A stretch of DNA of 64,000 nucleotides. Source: CAYVRJ01 sp964453645. Its GTDB lineage: Bacteria > Bacillota > Clostridia > Christensenellales > JAWKQI01. The stretch spans positions 124,001 to 188,000 of the forward strand of contig CAYVRJ010000001.1 in the NCBI GenBank assembly GCA_964453645.1, in the 5' to 3' direction. How positions within the stretch are numbered: position 1 is the stretch's first letter; each line of letters opens with the position of its first letter. The translations under genes were made by a program, and so were the position numbers. A model generated the notes under the pieces. It saw only the letters and a program-made list of their open reading frames with translations, ran no database searches and was not told the origin of the DNA. This document shows, piece after piece, positions 1-7,890 of this stretch.

Positions 1-1
1 C

Positions 2-637
2 ATGGGTAAGTACGTGCAGCTCAGCGGCAACGAGGCAGGGGCACTGCTCACCGGGTATCTCCTTTTCAAAAAGAGCGGCAACACCTTGGTGAAAACAGTT
101 GTGTCGGGAGAGCTGGGCGGGCAAATTGCCCGGCAAAACGGACTAAACGTAATCAATACTCCCACTGGGTTTAAATACATCGGCGAACAGATGGAAAGCT
201 TAGGCGAAGACTTCTTTTTTGCCTACGAGGAGAGCTTTGGTTATTTGGGCGGGCGTTATGCCCGGGACAAATGCGGGGTGGGCGCATGTCTGCTCCTGTG
301 CCAATGTGCGGCACACCATAAACAACGGGGAAAAACCTTAGTGGATGCCCTAAACGAACTCAAAGCAACCTATGGCCACTACCAAGACTTTGGCCAGAGT
401 ATACGGCTTGACCCCGGTCAACAGGAGAAAGTGATTGAACGGTTAAAAAGCTTGGATGGAATTTTGGAGGTGGAGGAGGCAGGTAGTTTCTTAAAACTGC
501 ACTTTCACAACGGATGGATTGCCGTTCGGCCTTCGGGTACCGAACCAAAACTCAAGCTGTATTACAGCGCCAAGGGAGAGAGCCATGAAGCGGCTCAAGT
601 AGCACTGGATGAACTAAAGAAAAGAGTAGGGGCTTAA
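2..637 (+). CDS. Phosphoglucomutase/phosphomannomutase, C-terminal part (5' truncated by window)
   Basis: This is the last 211 codons of an alpha-D-phosphohexomutase, an enzyme that moves phosphate between C6 and C1 of glucose or mannose. The ATG at position 2 is probably an internal methionine, because the catalytic serine and metal loop domains are missing. Visible are the sugar-binding loop of domain III (FAYEESFGYLGG, about residues 73-84) and the phosphate-binding loop of domain IV (RPSGTEPKLKLYY, about residues 177-189). The EESFGY form is typical of PgcA-type phosphoglucomutases, but the next gene makes GDP-mannose, so mannose-6-phosphate or a dual substrate is also possible. It lies 60 bp upstream of manC on the same strand. 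Family is certain; substrate is inferred. Confidence 0.9.
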   Translation: MGKYVQLSGNEAGALLTGYLLFKKSGNTLVKTVVSGELGGQIARQNGLNVINTPTGFKYIGEQMESLGEDFFFAYEESFGYLGGRYARDKCGVGACLLLCQCAAHHKQRGKTLVDALNELKATYGHYQDFGQSIRLDPGQQEKVIERLKSLDGILEVEEAGSFLKLHFHNGWIAVRPSGTEPKLKLYYSAKGESHEAAQVALDELKKRVGA

Positions 638-667
638 CGTGAGAGATTTTTTACGGACGATTTGTGA

Positions 668-691
668 CGTAAGCCAGACGGCGGAATGGAG
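668..691 (+). promoter_or_regulatory. Repeated leader element, copy 1 (upstream of manC)
   Basis: A 24-nt element runs from CGTAA to GGAG and ends in the ribosome binding site, with exactly 6 nt to the ATG at 698. It recurs at 17560-17583 (minus strand) and 19129-19152. All three end in ACGGCGGAATGGAG. Here the short stem seen in the other copies (CCGT/ACGG around a 7-nt loop) is reduced to CGT/ACG. The element also holds an in-frame upstream ATG (686) five codons before the second ATG. Confidence 0.6.
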
Positions 692-697
692 TTTTTT

Positions 698-2032
698 ATG
701 AACATAGTATTATTATCGGGGGGGTCGGGCAAGCGGCTGTGGCCTTTGTCCAACGAAACTCGCTCCAAACAGTTTCTTAAATTATTGAGCACAGACAGTG
801 GGGAAAAGCAGTCCATGATTCAACGGGTGTTTTCCCAGATCAAAGAGGCAGGCCTTGATAAAAGCCTCACGGTGACCACCAGCAGCACCCAGGAGAGTGC
901 CATCGTTGGCCAAATCGGGGACAGTGCCAACATCGTCATCGAGCCGGAGAGGCGGGACACTTTTCCCGCAATCGCACTGGCGTGTTGTTATTTAAAGTTT
1001 AACAAATGCTTGTCCGACGACGAAGTGGTGATCGTTATGCCCGTGGATCCCTATGTGGACATCGATTATTTTCATAAGTTCCAAGAATTAAAGGACGGTG
1101 TAAACACCAATCAGTACGACATTGTGCTCATGGGTGTGACACCCACCTACCCTTCGGAGAAGTATGGATACATTCAGCCAAAGGCGGGGGGAAGTTTGCG
1201 GGAAGTGGATAGATTCAAAGAAAAACCCACCGTAGCCCAGGCCGAAGAGTTAATTGCTGGGGGTGCACTGTGGAACTGTGGGGTGTTTGCCTTTAAGCTT
1301 GGTTATATGATGAACGTCCTTGCAAAGTATATGGATGTCTCGTCCTATGAAGAGGTGTATGAAAACTATCACCTGCTCAACAAAAACAGTATGGACTACG
1401 AAGTGGTGGAAAAGGCGAAGCGGATTGGCCTCATAACCTACGACGGCAGATGGATGGACATGGGCACGTGGAACACCTTAGCCGAAGAGATGGGTGCAAA
1501 CACCATCGGCAGGGTCACTTTATCCCAAAACTCTAAGAACACCCACGTGATCAACGAGCTGAGCATTCCCGTGGTGGTCATCGGTGCTAAGGATATGATC
1601 GTTGCTGCAAACTACGACGGCATTCTGGTGAGCGACAAGGAGCAGAGTTCCTATTTGAAAGAGTATTTGAGCGATGTAAACAATCGCCCCATGTTTGAGG
1701 AGAGAGCGTGGGGCAGATATAAGGTGTTGGAGCTGTTTTCTTTGGGAAACGGCAACAAATCCTTAACAAAACATTTGTTTGTCAAACAGGGTAAGAAGCT
1801 GAGTTATCAAATGCACAGGCTGAGGCAAGAAATTTGGACGATTATTTCGGGCACAGGTATTTTCACCATGGACGGAATGAACAGTTCGGTGAAGGCGGGA
1901 GACGTGTTCACCATTGACATCGGCAAAAAACACACCATTCAAGCGCTCACAGACTTGGAATTGATCGAAGTGCAACTGGGTAAAGAGTTAGAGGAAAATG
2001 ATATCATTCGCTTTGAGGAGGAATCGATTTGA
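698..2032 (+). CDS. manC: Mannose-1-phosphate guanylyltransferase, ManC-like with C-terminal cupin
   Basis: Makes GDP-mannose from mannose-1-phosphate and GTP in the cytoplasm, the donor for mannosylated glycans and precursor of GDP-fucose. The N-terminal nucleotidyltransferase signature is clear (GGSGKRLWPLSNETRSKQF, residues 8-26), with FKEKP and WNCGVF further on. A cupin domain follows after about residue 335 (type II phosphomannose isomerase). In that cupin the usual QxHxHRxEHW metal site reads QMHRLRQEIW, so two expected histidines are absent and isomerase activity is doubtful. The start is set at 698 (444 aa) because GGAG at 688-691 sits 6 nt upstream; an in-frame ATG at 686 would have no proper ribosome binding site. 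The stop overlaps the TTG start of the next gene (TTGA). Confidence 0.88.
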   Translation: MNIVLLSGGSGKRLWPLSNETRSKQFLKLLSTDSGEKQSMIQRVFSQIKEAGLDKSLTVTTSSTQESAIVGQIGDSANIVIEPERRDTFPAIALACCYLKFNKCLSDDEVVIVMPVDPYVDIDYFHKFQELKDGVNTNQYDIVLMGVTPTYPSEKYGYIQPKAGGSLREVDRFKEKPTVAQAEELIAGGALWNCGVFAFKLGYMMNVLAKYMDVSSYEEVYENYHLLNKNSMDYEVVEKAKRIGLITYDGRWMDMGTWNTLAEEMGANTIGRVTLSQNSKNTHVINELSIPVVVIGAKDMIVAANYDGILVSDKEQSSYLKEYLSDVNNRPMFEERAWGRYKVLELFSLGNGNKSLTKHLFVKQGKKLSYQMHRLRQEIWTIISGTGIFTMDGMNSSVKAGDVFTIDIGKKHTIQALTDLELIEVQLGKELEENDIIRFEEESI

Positions 2033-2907
2033 AAGTAGTATTGATGGACGGCGGGCTGGGCAACCAAATGTTTCAATATATATTTGCACGGTTTGTGGAA
2101 CTGTATTCGGGCGAACCCGTTTTTATCGACGATGCATTCTTTTTCTACGCAGACTTACACAACGGGTATGAAGTGGAAAAGGTGTTTCCCAACGCAAAAC
2201 CAAGGCTGCTCAGCAAAGAGTTTAGCCCCGGAACGTGGGATCAAATTGTGCAGTATGTAAAGAACGAGGCAGCGTTTCCCGAATTTATGAACAACGGTGG
2301 CAACAATTTCTTTGTTGTTTTTGAAAGTGGCGACATTCGTTATACTGGTAATATGGTGAAAGTGCCAGCCAACCAGTTTACCCCCGATATCGCCATCACC
2401 CAGGGTAATGTCTATTACTTTGGCTATTGGATCAACAAGAGGTGGTTGTCAAGTATTGCAGATTCAATAATGAGGGAGTTGGAGTTTCCGCCCATCCCCG
2501 GTGCACACAACCAAGACTATACAAGGTTGATTGAGAAAACCAATTCCGTTGCAGTACACATCCGCAGGGGAGATTTTGTGGATATAAAGTGGACGTTAGA
2601 GGACTCCTTTTATTTTAACTCCATAAAGGAAATCGCCCATAGGGTGGACAATCCAACATTTTTCATCTTTTCGGACGATCTCAACTGGTGCAGGGAAAAC
2701 AGCGAAGGATTGGGTTTTGAATTTGCAAAGGGAAATCTGGTGTATGTGGAGGGTAACATGGACAAACAAAACAACTATGTGGACATGCAGCTCATGTCTA
2801 TGTGCAAGCACATGGTCATCGCCAACAGTTCCTTTAGTTATTTGGCAGCCCTGCTCAACAGAAATGAAAACAAACTCATTGCCAATCCCACAGCACGGGA
2901 GCTTTAA
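2029..2907 (+). CDS. Alpha-1,2-fucosyltransferase (GT11 family)
   Basis: A 292-aa glycosyltransferase family 11 protein that would transfer fucose from GDP-fucose onto a terminal galactose of a surface glycan. The N-terminus MDGGLGNQMFQYIFA is the standard GT11 signature and VAVHIRRGDFV (about residues 171-181) is the HxRRxD GDP-binding motif. IANSSFSYLAALL near the C-terminus is the third family motif. Translation starts at TTG 2029 behind GAGGAGG and overlaps the manC stop by 4 nt, so the two are translationally coupled. No GDP-mannose dehydratase or fucose synthase gene is in view; those must lie upstream of the window or elsewhere. Family assignment is firm; acceptor is unknown. Confidence 0.88.
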   Translation: MKVVLMDGGLGNQMFQYIFARFVELYSGEPVFIDDAFFFYADLHNGYEVEKVFPNAKPRLLSKEFSPGTWDQIVQYVKNEAAFPEFMNNGGNNFFVVFESGDIRYTGNMVKVPANQFTPDIAITQGNVYYFGYWINKRWLSSIADSIMRELEFPPIPGAHNQDYTRLIEKTNSVAVHIRRGDFVDIKWTLEDSFYFNSIKEIAHRVDNPTFFIFSDDLNWCRENSEGLGFEFAKGNLVYVEGNMDKQNNYVDMQLMSMCKHMVIANSSFSYLAALLNRNENKLIANPTAREL

Positions 2908-2930
2908 ATATATTTTGTAAGGAGTGTCAC

Positions 2931-4283
2931 ATGGAAAAGAAAAAGAGAAAAGGACTAATTTTGATCATACTGCTGGGCCTTGTTGTGGTGATTGCAGGGT
3001 ATTTTTTAATCAACAGCTACATCAAGAGCCTGCCGGTATTTCAGTATGTAAACGGAACAAATACACAAATTGAATATCCCGACGCAAACTTTGCTGTGAT
3101 CAGCGATCTGCACATGTACGACCCTTCCCTGGGCACCGAAGGTGAGGCCTTTGATGAAGTGATGAACAGTGACAGAAAATTGCTGCTCAACAGCGAAGAG
3201 CTGCTGGATCTGGCGGTTGAACGCATTTTGGAATCCAAGGTGGATTTTGTGCTCATCCCCGGGGATATCACCAAGGACGGCGAGGTGGTGAACCATCAAA
3301 TTGCCGCAAACAAGCTGCAAGTCTTGGAGGACAACGGCATTCAGGTCTATGTGGTGCCCGGCAACCACGACATCAACAACCCGGACAGCAAGTCCTTTGC
3401 GGGCAGTAGTGCAACAAACGTGCCCAGCATCACCCCCGAAGACTTTAAACGGGTGTACGGAGGGTTTGGCTACGACAGCGCACTGTTTAAAGACGAAAAC
3501 ACTTTGAGTTACGCAACAGAGCCAATAGAGGGGCTATACATCTTAGGTTTGGACGGTTGCCAATACAATGTGGAAGGCCAGCGGAACCACAGCATCACCG
3601 GGGCGAAATATAACCAATCCACCATCGACTGGATCACCCAAACCGTTGCATATGCCCAGCAAAACGGCAAGGCCGTCATCGTCCTCTCCCACCACGGCAT
3701 TGTGGAGCACTGGAAGGGGCAGAGTTCCCTTCACCCCGAATATTTAACTCACGACTACCGTTATGTGGGTGAATTGTTGGCATCCTACAACGTGCGGTTG
3801 GCTTTTACAGGCCATTACCACGCACAGGACATTGTGCGGGGGGATTTTAACCAAGGTTTTCTCTACGACATTGAAACGGGTTCCCTGGTGACAGCCCCGT
3901 GCCCCGTGCGGTACGTTTCCATTGAAAACGGTGCTGCCACTGTGCGGACGGAAACGCTGGTGGATCAGCTGCACCCAGGCACAGACTTTGAAAAAAATGC
4001 AACGGATTTTGTGAAAAAGACAGTGGTGTTGGAGGCGTTTGCCACCCTTAAGAAATACTTGGTGTCCGACGAAGATGCCAACTACATTGCAAATCTGGTG
4101 GGGGATGCCTTTGTTGCCCACTACAGCGGAAATGAAGATCCAAGCCAGCGCATTATGGTGGATCAAAGTAAACTAAACTTGTGGGGCCAAATAGTCTATG
4201 CAACCCAGGGTTATGCCTTGGATGGCCTGTGGAACGACTTGCCCCCGCAGGACAGGGAGGCAGTGCTGCCGCTCAATCAATAA
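2931..4283 (+). CDS. Membrane-anchored calcineurin-like metallophosphoesterase
   Basis: A 450-aa protein with a basic N-terminus (MEKKKRKG) and one membrane segment (about residues 8-28), so the catalytic domain should lie outside the cell. The five metallophosphoesterase blocks are all visible: ISDLHMYD, PGDITKDG, GNHDIN, VLSHHG and GHYHAQD. Substrate cannot be read from sequence; related surface enzymes act on phosphodiesters, nucleotides or phospholipid-like compounds. The last about 120 residues form a C-terminal extension with no recognised motif. It starts 23 bp after the fucosyltransferase behind AAGGAG and is probably the last gene of that transcript. Confidence 0.85.
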   Translation: MEKKKRKGLILIILLGLVVVIAGYFLINSYIKSLPVFQYVNGTNTQIEYPDANFAVISDLHMYDPSLGTEGEAFDEVMNSDRKLLLNSEELLDLAVERILESKVDFVLIPGDITKDGEVVNHQIAANKLQVLEDNGIQVYVVPGNHDINNPDSKSFAGSSATNVPSITPEDFKRVYGGFGYDSALFKDENTLSYATEPIEGLYILGLDGCQYNVEGQRNHSITGAKYNQSTIDWITQTVAYAQQNGKAVIVLSHHGIVEHWKGQSSLHPEYLTHDYRYVGELLASYNVRLAFTGHYHAQDIVRGDFNQGFLYDIETGSLVTAPCPVRYVSIENGAATVRTETLVDQLHPGTDFEKNATDFVKKTVVLEAFATLKKYLVSDEDANYIANLVGDAFVAHYSGNEDPSQRIMVDQSKLNLWGQIVYATQGYALDGLWNDLPPQDREAVLPLNQ

Positions 4284-4297
4284 AGGAATAAACATAC

Positions 4298-4326
4298 AGT
4301 CGGCAGGTTTTTAGCCTTGCCGACTT
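4298..4326 (+). terminator. Hairpin after the phosphoesterase gene
   Basis: An inverted repeat AGTCGGCA / TGCCGACT with a bulge and short loop is followed by TTATTTGTTTATA. The T-rich tail is imperfect, so this is a moderate intrinsic terminator candidate. Confidence 0.55.
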
Positions 4327-4379
4327 ATTTGTTTATAATACATTCATAATAGATTTCCATTATTTTTTTATTTGCATGA

Positions 4380-4408
4380 TTGACTTTTTTACAATAAAAT
4401 CATACAAT
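4380..4408 (+). promoter_or_regulatory. SigmaA-type promoter of the HD-GYP gene
   Basis: TTGACT (4380-4385) and TACAAT (4403-4408) with a 17-nt spacer. The expected start point near 4415 lies downstream of the longest possible ORF start (4376), which supports the internal GTG start at 4472. Confidence 0.7.
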
Positions 4409-4471
4409 ATTATTGACGTTTTTCACCAGAAAGGAATGAGCTTAAAAGGAATGGATAAGGAGAATCAAATC

Positions 4472-5548
4472 GTGCACTTACGACCGATTTCTATTGAATA
4501 TTTAAAAGCAGGTATGCAGGTTCCCGACGATGTATACAATCACACGGGTAAATTGCTTTTGATTCCCAAGGGTTCATTGCTGACAGATACCATGTTGCTG
4601 CGGTTAAAGCGCCACAACGATGAGAATAAGAACATATGCGTTTCACCCATGCTGCACCGGGATTTATTGCAAAGTGATCTGCCCGAAAAGTTTGAACAAT
4701 CCTATATCGAGGACAGCATCGGTTATACCGAAACCAAGGAGCAAACCCAAGAGCTGTTCAGCGATGTGGAACACGGCAGCAGTGTGTCAAAGCAACAGGC
4801 GGAGCAGGTGTTTTTTGGCCTGTCCGAAAAATTAGCAACGGTGGATCCTTCCATCATATTTCAATGCGTAAACGGCAAAAACGATATCGACGAATACTTA
4901 TATAGGCACAGTGCCAACGTTGCACTCATCAACGGGTTGATCGGCAAGTGGCTGAATCTGCCCCAAATGGACATCGACATGCTGGTTATGGCGGGATTAC
5001 TCCACGATATCGGCAAAGCGAAGATTCCCCCGGCCATCCTCCACGCACCGCGAAAGCTCACCCCCAAGGAGTTTGAAATTATGAAACTCCACTCGGTGTA
5101 TTCTTTCGATTTGGTTTCGGAACAGAAGTTTAACAGTGCCATCCTCACGGCTGTGCGCCACCACCACGAAAAGATGAACGGTTCGGGTTACCCCGATCAC
5201 TTAAGTGCAGAGGAGATTTCCCTGTATGCCCGGATCACCGCCGTATCCGATGTGTACGACGCCATGGTTTCCAAGCGGTGTTATAAGGAAGCACACAGCC
5301 CCTTTGCGATTCTTGCTCAAATGGCCAAGCAGCGTCTGTCCGAGCTGGATATGCGCATTGTGGGTATATTTACCGACCTCATGCCCTATCAGCTTGTGGG
5401 TAAATCGGTGCTGATGTCCGACGGTTCAGTGGGCACAATCAAACACATTATGAACAACAAACCCGAATTCCCCTTGGTGGAGATCAACGGCGTGGTCGTT
5501 GCCACCAACAACAACCTGTACTGCTCGCGCATGATCTTTGACGAATAG
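4472..5548 (+). CDS. HD-GYP domain protein, probable cyclic-di-GMP phosphodiesterase
   Basis: Probably hydrolyses cyclic di-GMP, a second messenger for motility and surface life. It has a short N-terminal domain of the DUF3391/MqsA-like type seen in many HD-GYP proteins (HLRPISIEYLKAGMQVPDD) and then the HD-GYP domain. HD is at residues 178-179 (LLHDIGKAKIPP), HHHEKMNGSGYP carries the GYP at 239-241, and SDVYDAM follows. I chose GTG 4472 (358 aa) because AAGGAG lies 9 nt upstream and a good promoter starts transcription near 4415. The C-terminal about 60 residues form a small extra domain. It is followed 8 bp later by a small membrane protein gene. Confidence 0.85.
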   Translation: MHLRPISIEYLKAGMQVPDDVYNHTGKLLLIPKGSLLTDTMLLRLKRHNDENKNICVSPMLHRDLLQSDLPEKFEQSYIEDSIGYTETKEQTQELFSDVEHGSSVSKQQAEQVFFGLSEKLATVDPSIIFQCVNGKNDIDEYLYRHSANVALINGLIGKWLNLPQMDIDMLVMAGLLHDIGKAKIPPAILHAPRKLTPKEFEIMKLHSVYSFDLVSEQKFNSAILTAVRHHHEKMNGSGYPDHLSAEEISLYARITAVSDVYDAMVSKRCYKEAHSPFAILAQMAKQRLSELDMRIVGIFTDLMPYQLVGKSVLMSDGSVGTIKHIMNNKPEFPLVEINGVVVATNNNLYCSRMIFDE

Positions 5549-5556
5549 GAAATACA

Positions 5557-5769
5557 ATGAATCAAAATACGGAAGGTAAGAAGAATAGATATTTTGCCTT
5601 TGTCATTGTGGCATTGGCACTGGCGCTGGTTGTCACTTTAGTCAACGCCATGGGTATTATCCAAGGGTTGACAGAACAAGTGACCAACTTAAGAAACGAA
5701 GTCCACCAACTGCGGGTGGAGATAAACGACCTGGACAACTACATCTACGATTTGGTGCAGCAAAGATAA
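5557..5769 (+). CDS. Small single-pass membrane protein with coiled coil (FtsL/DivIC-like topology)
   Basis: A 70-aa protein: short basic N-terminus, one membrane helix (about residues 13-35), then a heptad-patterned segment (LTEQVTNLRNEVHQLRVEIND) that should form a coiled coil outside the cell. This is the layout of the division proteins FtsL and DivIC, though it is shorter, and it sits directly upstream of a penicillin-binding protein. A divisome role is therefore possible but not shown. It begins 8 bp after the HD-GYP stop codon; the stretch before the ATG (GGAAATACA) gives a weak ribosome binding site, so coupling to the gene above is likely. Confidence 0.6.
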   Translation: MNQNTEGKKNRYFAFVIVALALALVVTLVNAMGIIQGLTEQVTNLRNEVHQLRVEINDLDNYIYDLVQQR

Positions 5770-5805
5770 TACGTGATTTGTTTTTGATTTTTATGGGGTA
5801 CTGAT

Positions 5806-7890
5806 ATGAAAAAAATACTGTTGTTGCTATTTATTGGCGTTGCTATCTTTTGTGGTTGCGGAATTTTTGTTGATCCTGCGGCAACTGCGAAAGATTTTTT
5901 GCATGCCATCGCCAGCCGCAACTTTGCAAAAGCCTACGACCTCACGTGGTATTATTCCCCTCAGCGGTATTCCAAGGAAGAATTTGTGGCAAAATACACC
6001 AGCATCTTTTCGGGGTTGCAGGTCTCAGACATTACCTATTCCAACGAACAACTAAACGACGATGGGACTCAACTGACCTATACATACGACGCAGTGTATC
6101 ACACGAAATACGGAGAGTTTGAAGGGCAATACACAATGATGCTGGCCATCACCGAAGAGGGTTATGCCGTTGATTATGCGCCCAATTTAATATTACCCGA
6201 AATGGAATTCGGCGATACCATTCGGGTATCCACTCAAAATGCCAACAGGGGGGAGATATTCACCCAAGATCATTACGTTCTGGCGAAAAACACCTACGCA
6301 TACACCGTCTTTTTGCAGGTGGCAGAGGTGGAAAACATTGACGAAACGTCCCTGGGATTGAGTGCATATGTAGATATTTCCGCAATGGATATTGTGGAGA
6401 GGTATGACTATGCAAAAAAGAACGGGTATGAAGTGGCAATTGTCAAATCGTTTCAGCAGTTAGACAGTGCTTTGATGGAAAAAATTACAGCCATTCAAGG
6501 GGTTGCGGTGGACGCCCAGGGTATGACCCCCCTTCGCTACTACGAAGAGAACAGTGCAGCCGCACATCTAACGGGTTATGCCACGGCAGCCCAAAAGGAA
6601 GATTTGGAAAAGCTGTCCATGAGGGAAGGAAAACCGCCTGCCTTTGTGGGGCGAACGGGACTGGAGGGGGAGTTTAACGAAGAATTGTCCGAGCAAAGGG
6701 GGATACTGGTGGCTTTGGTGGACGAATCGGGCAGCGTGAAGCGAACGCTCTACGAAGAACAGCCAAAGCATGGGGCAGACGTTTGGCTCAATATCGATGG
6801 CGACTTGCAGGAGCGAGCGTATTTAGCCTTAGCCCAGTATGTGGACGAAACCCAGGGCGGTTGTGCCGTGGTGCTCAACGCAGATACGGGAGCAGTGCTC
6901 TGTGCGGCTTCCTATCCCTCCTTTGACCCAAACAAGTTTACCTTAGGGGTGGCAAAGGACTACTGGGACAGTTTAATGGAAAACAAATTAACCCCCCTGT
7001 ACTCTCGGTTTTCACAGGGCAGGTATCCACCGGGGTCTACGTTTAAACCCTTCACCATCGTTCCCGCTCTGGACAGCGGGGTCATCACCACCAACTCCGT
7101 CTTTCCCGCAACCGAACGGGTTGTGGACAGGCGGTGGACGCCCTCCTTCGAGCGAAACTGGTATTTTCCCCCCATTACAAGGAAAGACCCGTTGACACTG
7201 GAGCCGACCTTGGAGAACTGCATGATCGTGTCCGACAACATTTTCTTTGCCTATGCCATGCTCAAGCTGGGGGAAGACAAGTTGATGGACTATCTGCACA
7301 AAATTGGGATGGACAAGCCCCTGGACTTTGCCCTGCCCTTGGGAAAACCCAACATACTAAACGCCGAAGAAAATTTAACACGCAAGATGTTGGCAGACAT
7401 GGGTTATGGTCAGGGGGAGTTGCTCATCACGCCCGTCCAGTTGGCAGCTATGTTCACAGCCTTTGTCAACGACGGAGATATATTAACGCCCCAACTGGTG
7501 AATAAAATATCCATCAGCAGGGACGGAAAGGAAGAGATACTTCAGGAATTTGGCAGGGAAGTGGCTGTTGCAGATGTTATATCGGCTTCAGCACGAAAGA
7601 CCCTGCTTCCCATATTAAAAAAGGTAATGGAACCCGGCGGAACGGGCAGCCCCTCCCGGGTGAGCGGAAAGACCCTGGCGGGTAAGACGGGCACCGCACA
7701 GCTTGGGGGAGAGCAGGAGATCGGTTGGATTGTCACCTTTGAAACGGAGGGGCAAGACCGTCGGTTGGTTTTGGTGATGGTGGACGGCCCTGCCCGTTTG
7801 GGTGCAACGAAGTTTGCCATTGCTAAGGAACTCATGTCGTATCAGAACCTGCCCGAAACACCTCCGGATACAACACCCAACGAAGACTAA
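5806..7890 (+). CDS. Class B penicillin-binding protein with MecA-type N-terminal domain
   Basis: A 694-aa DD-transpeptidase that cross-links peptidoglycan outside the membrane. The N-terminus is a hydrophobic segment ending in CGC (about residues 17-19), so it may be a lipoprotein or a membrane anchor. An NTF2-like domain of the MecA N-terminal type follows (about 27-140), then the dimerisation domain (about 150-310) and the transpeptidase domain. All three active-site motifs are intact: S411-T-F-K414, S476-D-N478 and K627-T-G-T630. This domain order is that of PBP2a/PBP3-type enzymes, which can have low beta-lactam affinity; that property cannot be read from sequence. Its stop codon overlaps that of sipL on the other strand by 4 nt (CTAA, 7887-7890). 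Confidence 0.9.
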   Translation: MKKILLLLFIGVAIFCGCGIFVDPAATAKDFLHAIASRNFAKAYDLTWYYSPQRYSKEEFVAKYTSIFSGLQVSDITYSNEQLNDDGTQLTYTYDAVYHTKYGEFEGQYTMMLAITEEGYAVDYAPNLILPEMEFGDTIRVSTQNANRGEIFTQDHYVLAKNTYAYTVFLQVAEVENIDETSLGLSAYVDISAMDIVERYDYAKKNGYEVAIVKSFQQLDSALMEKITAIQGVAVDAQGMTPLRYYEENSAAAHLTGYATAAQKEDLEKLSMREGKPPAFVGRTGLEGEFNEELSEQRGILVALVDESGSVKRTLYEEQPKHGADVWLNIDGDLQERAYLALAQYVDETQGGCAVVLNADTGAVLCAASYPSFDPNKFTLGVAKDYWDSLMENKLTPLYSRFSQGRYPPGSTFKPFTIVPALDSGVITTNSVFPATERVVDRRWTPSFERNWYFPPITRKDPLTLEPTLENCMIVSDNIFFAYAMLKLGEDKLMDYLHKIGMDKPLDFALPLGKPNILNAEENLTRKMLADMGYGQGELLITPVQLAAMFTAFVNDGDILTPQLVNKISISRDGKEEILQEFGREVAVADVISASARKTLLPILKKVMEPGGTGSPSRVSGKTLAGKTGTAQLGGEQEIGWIVTFETEGQDRRLVLVMVDGPARLGATKFAIAKELMSYQNLPETPPDTTPNED

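Noticed and set aside
686..700. Upstream ATG codons at 686, 17565 (minus) and 19147 as real starts of manC, adh and the phosphoglycerate mutase.
   Set aside because: They lie inside the shared leader element with no ribosome binding site at proper distance, while GGAG is 6 nt from the next in-frame ATG. Use of both starts remains possible and is noted as a finding.
3744..4166. Long minus-strand ORF (140 aa) inside the phosphoesterase gene, and similar long antisense ORFs elsewhere (for example 44139-44819, 13700-14374, 49095-49553).
   Set aside because: They are shadows of well-supported genes on the other strand, without ribosome binding sites or recognisable protein features.
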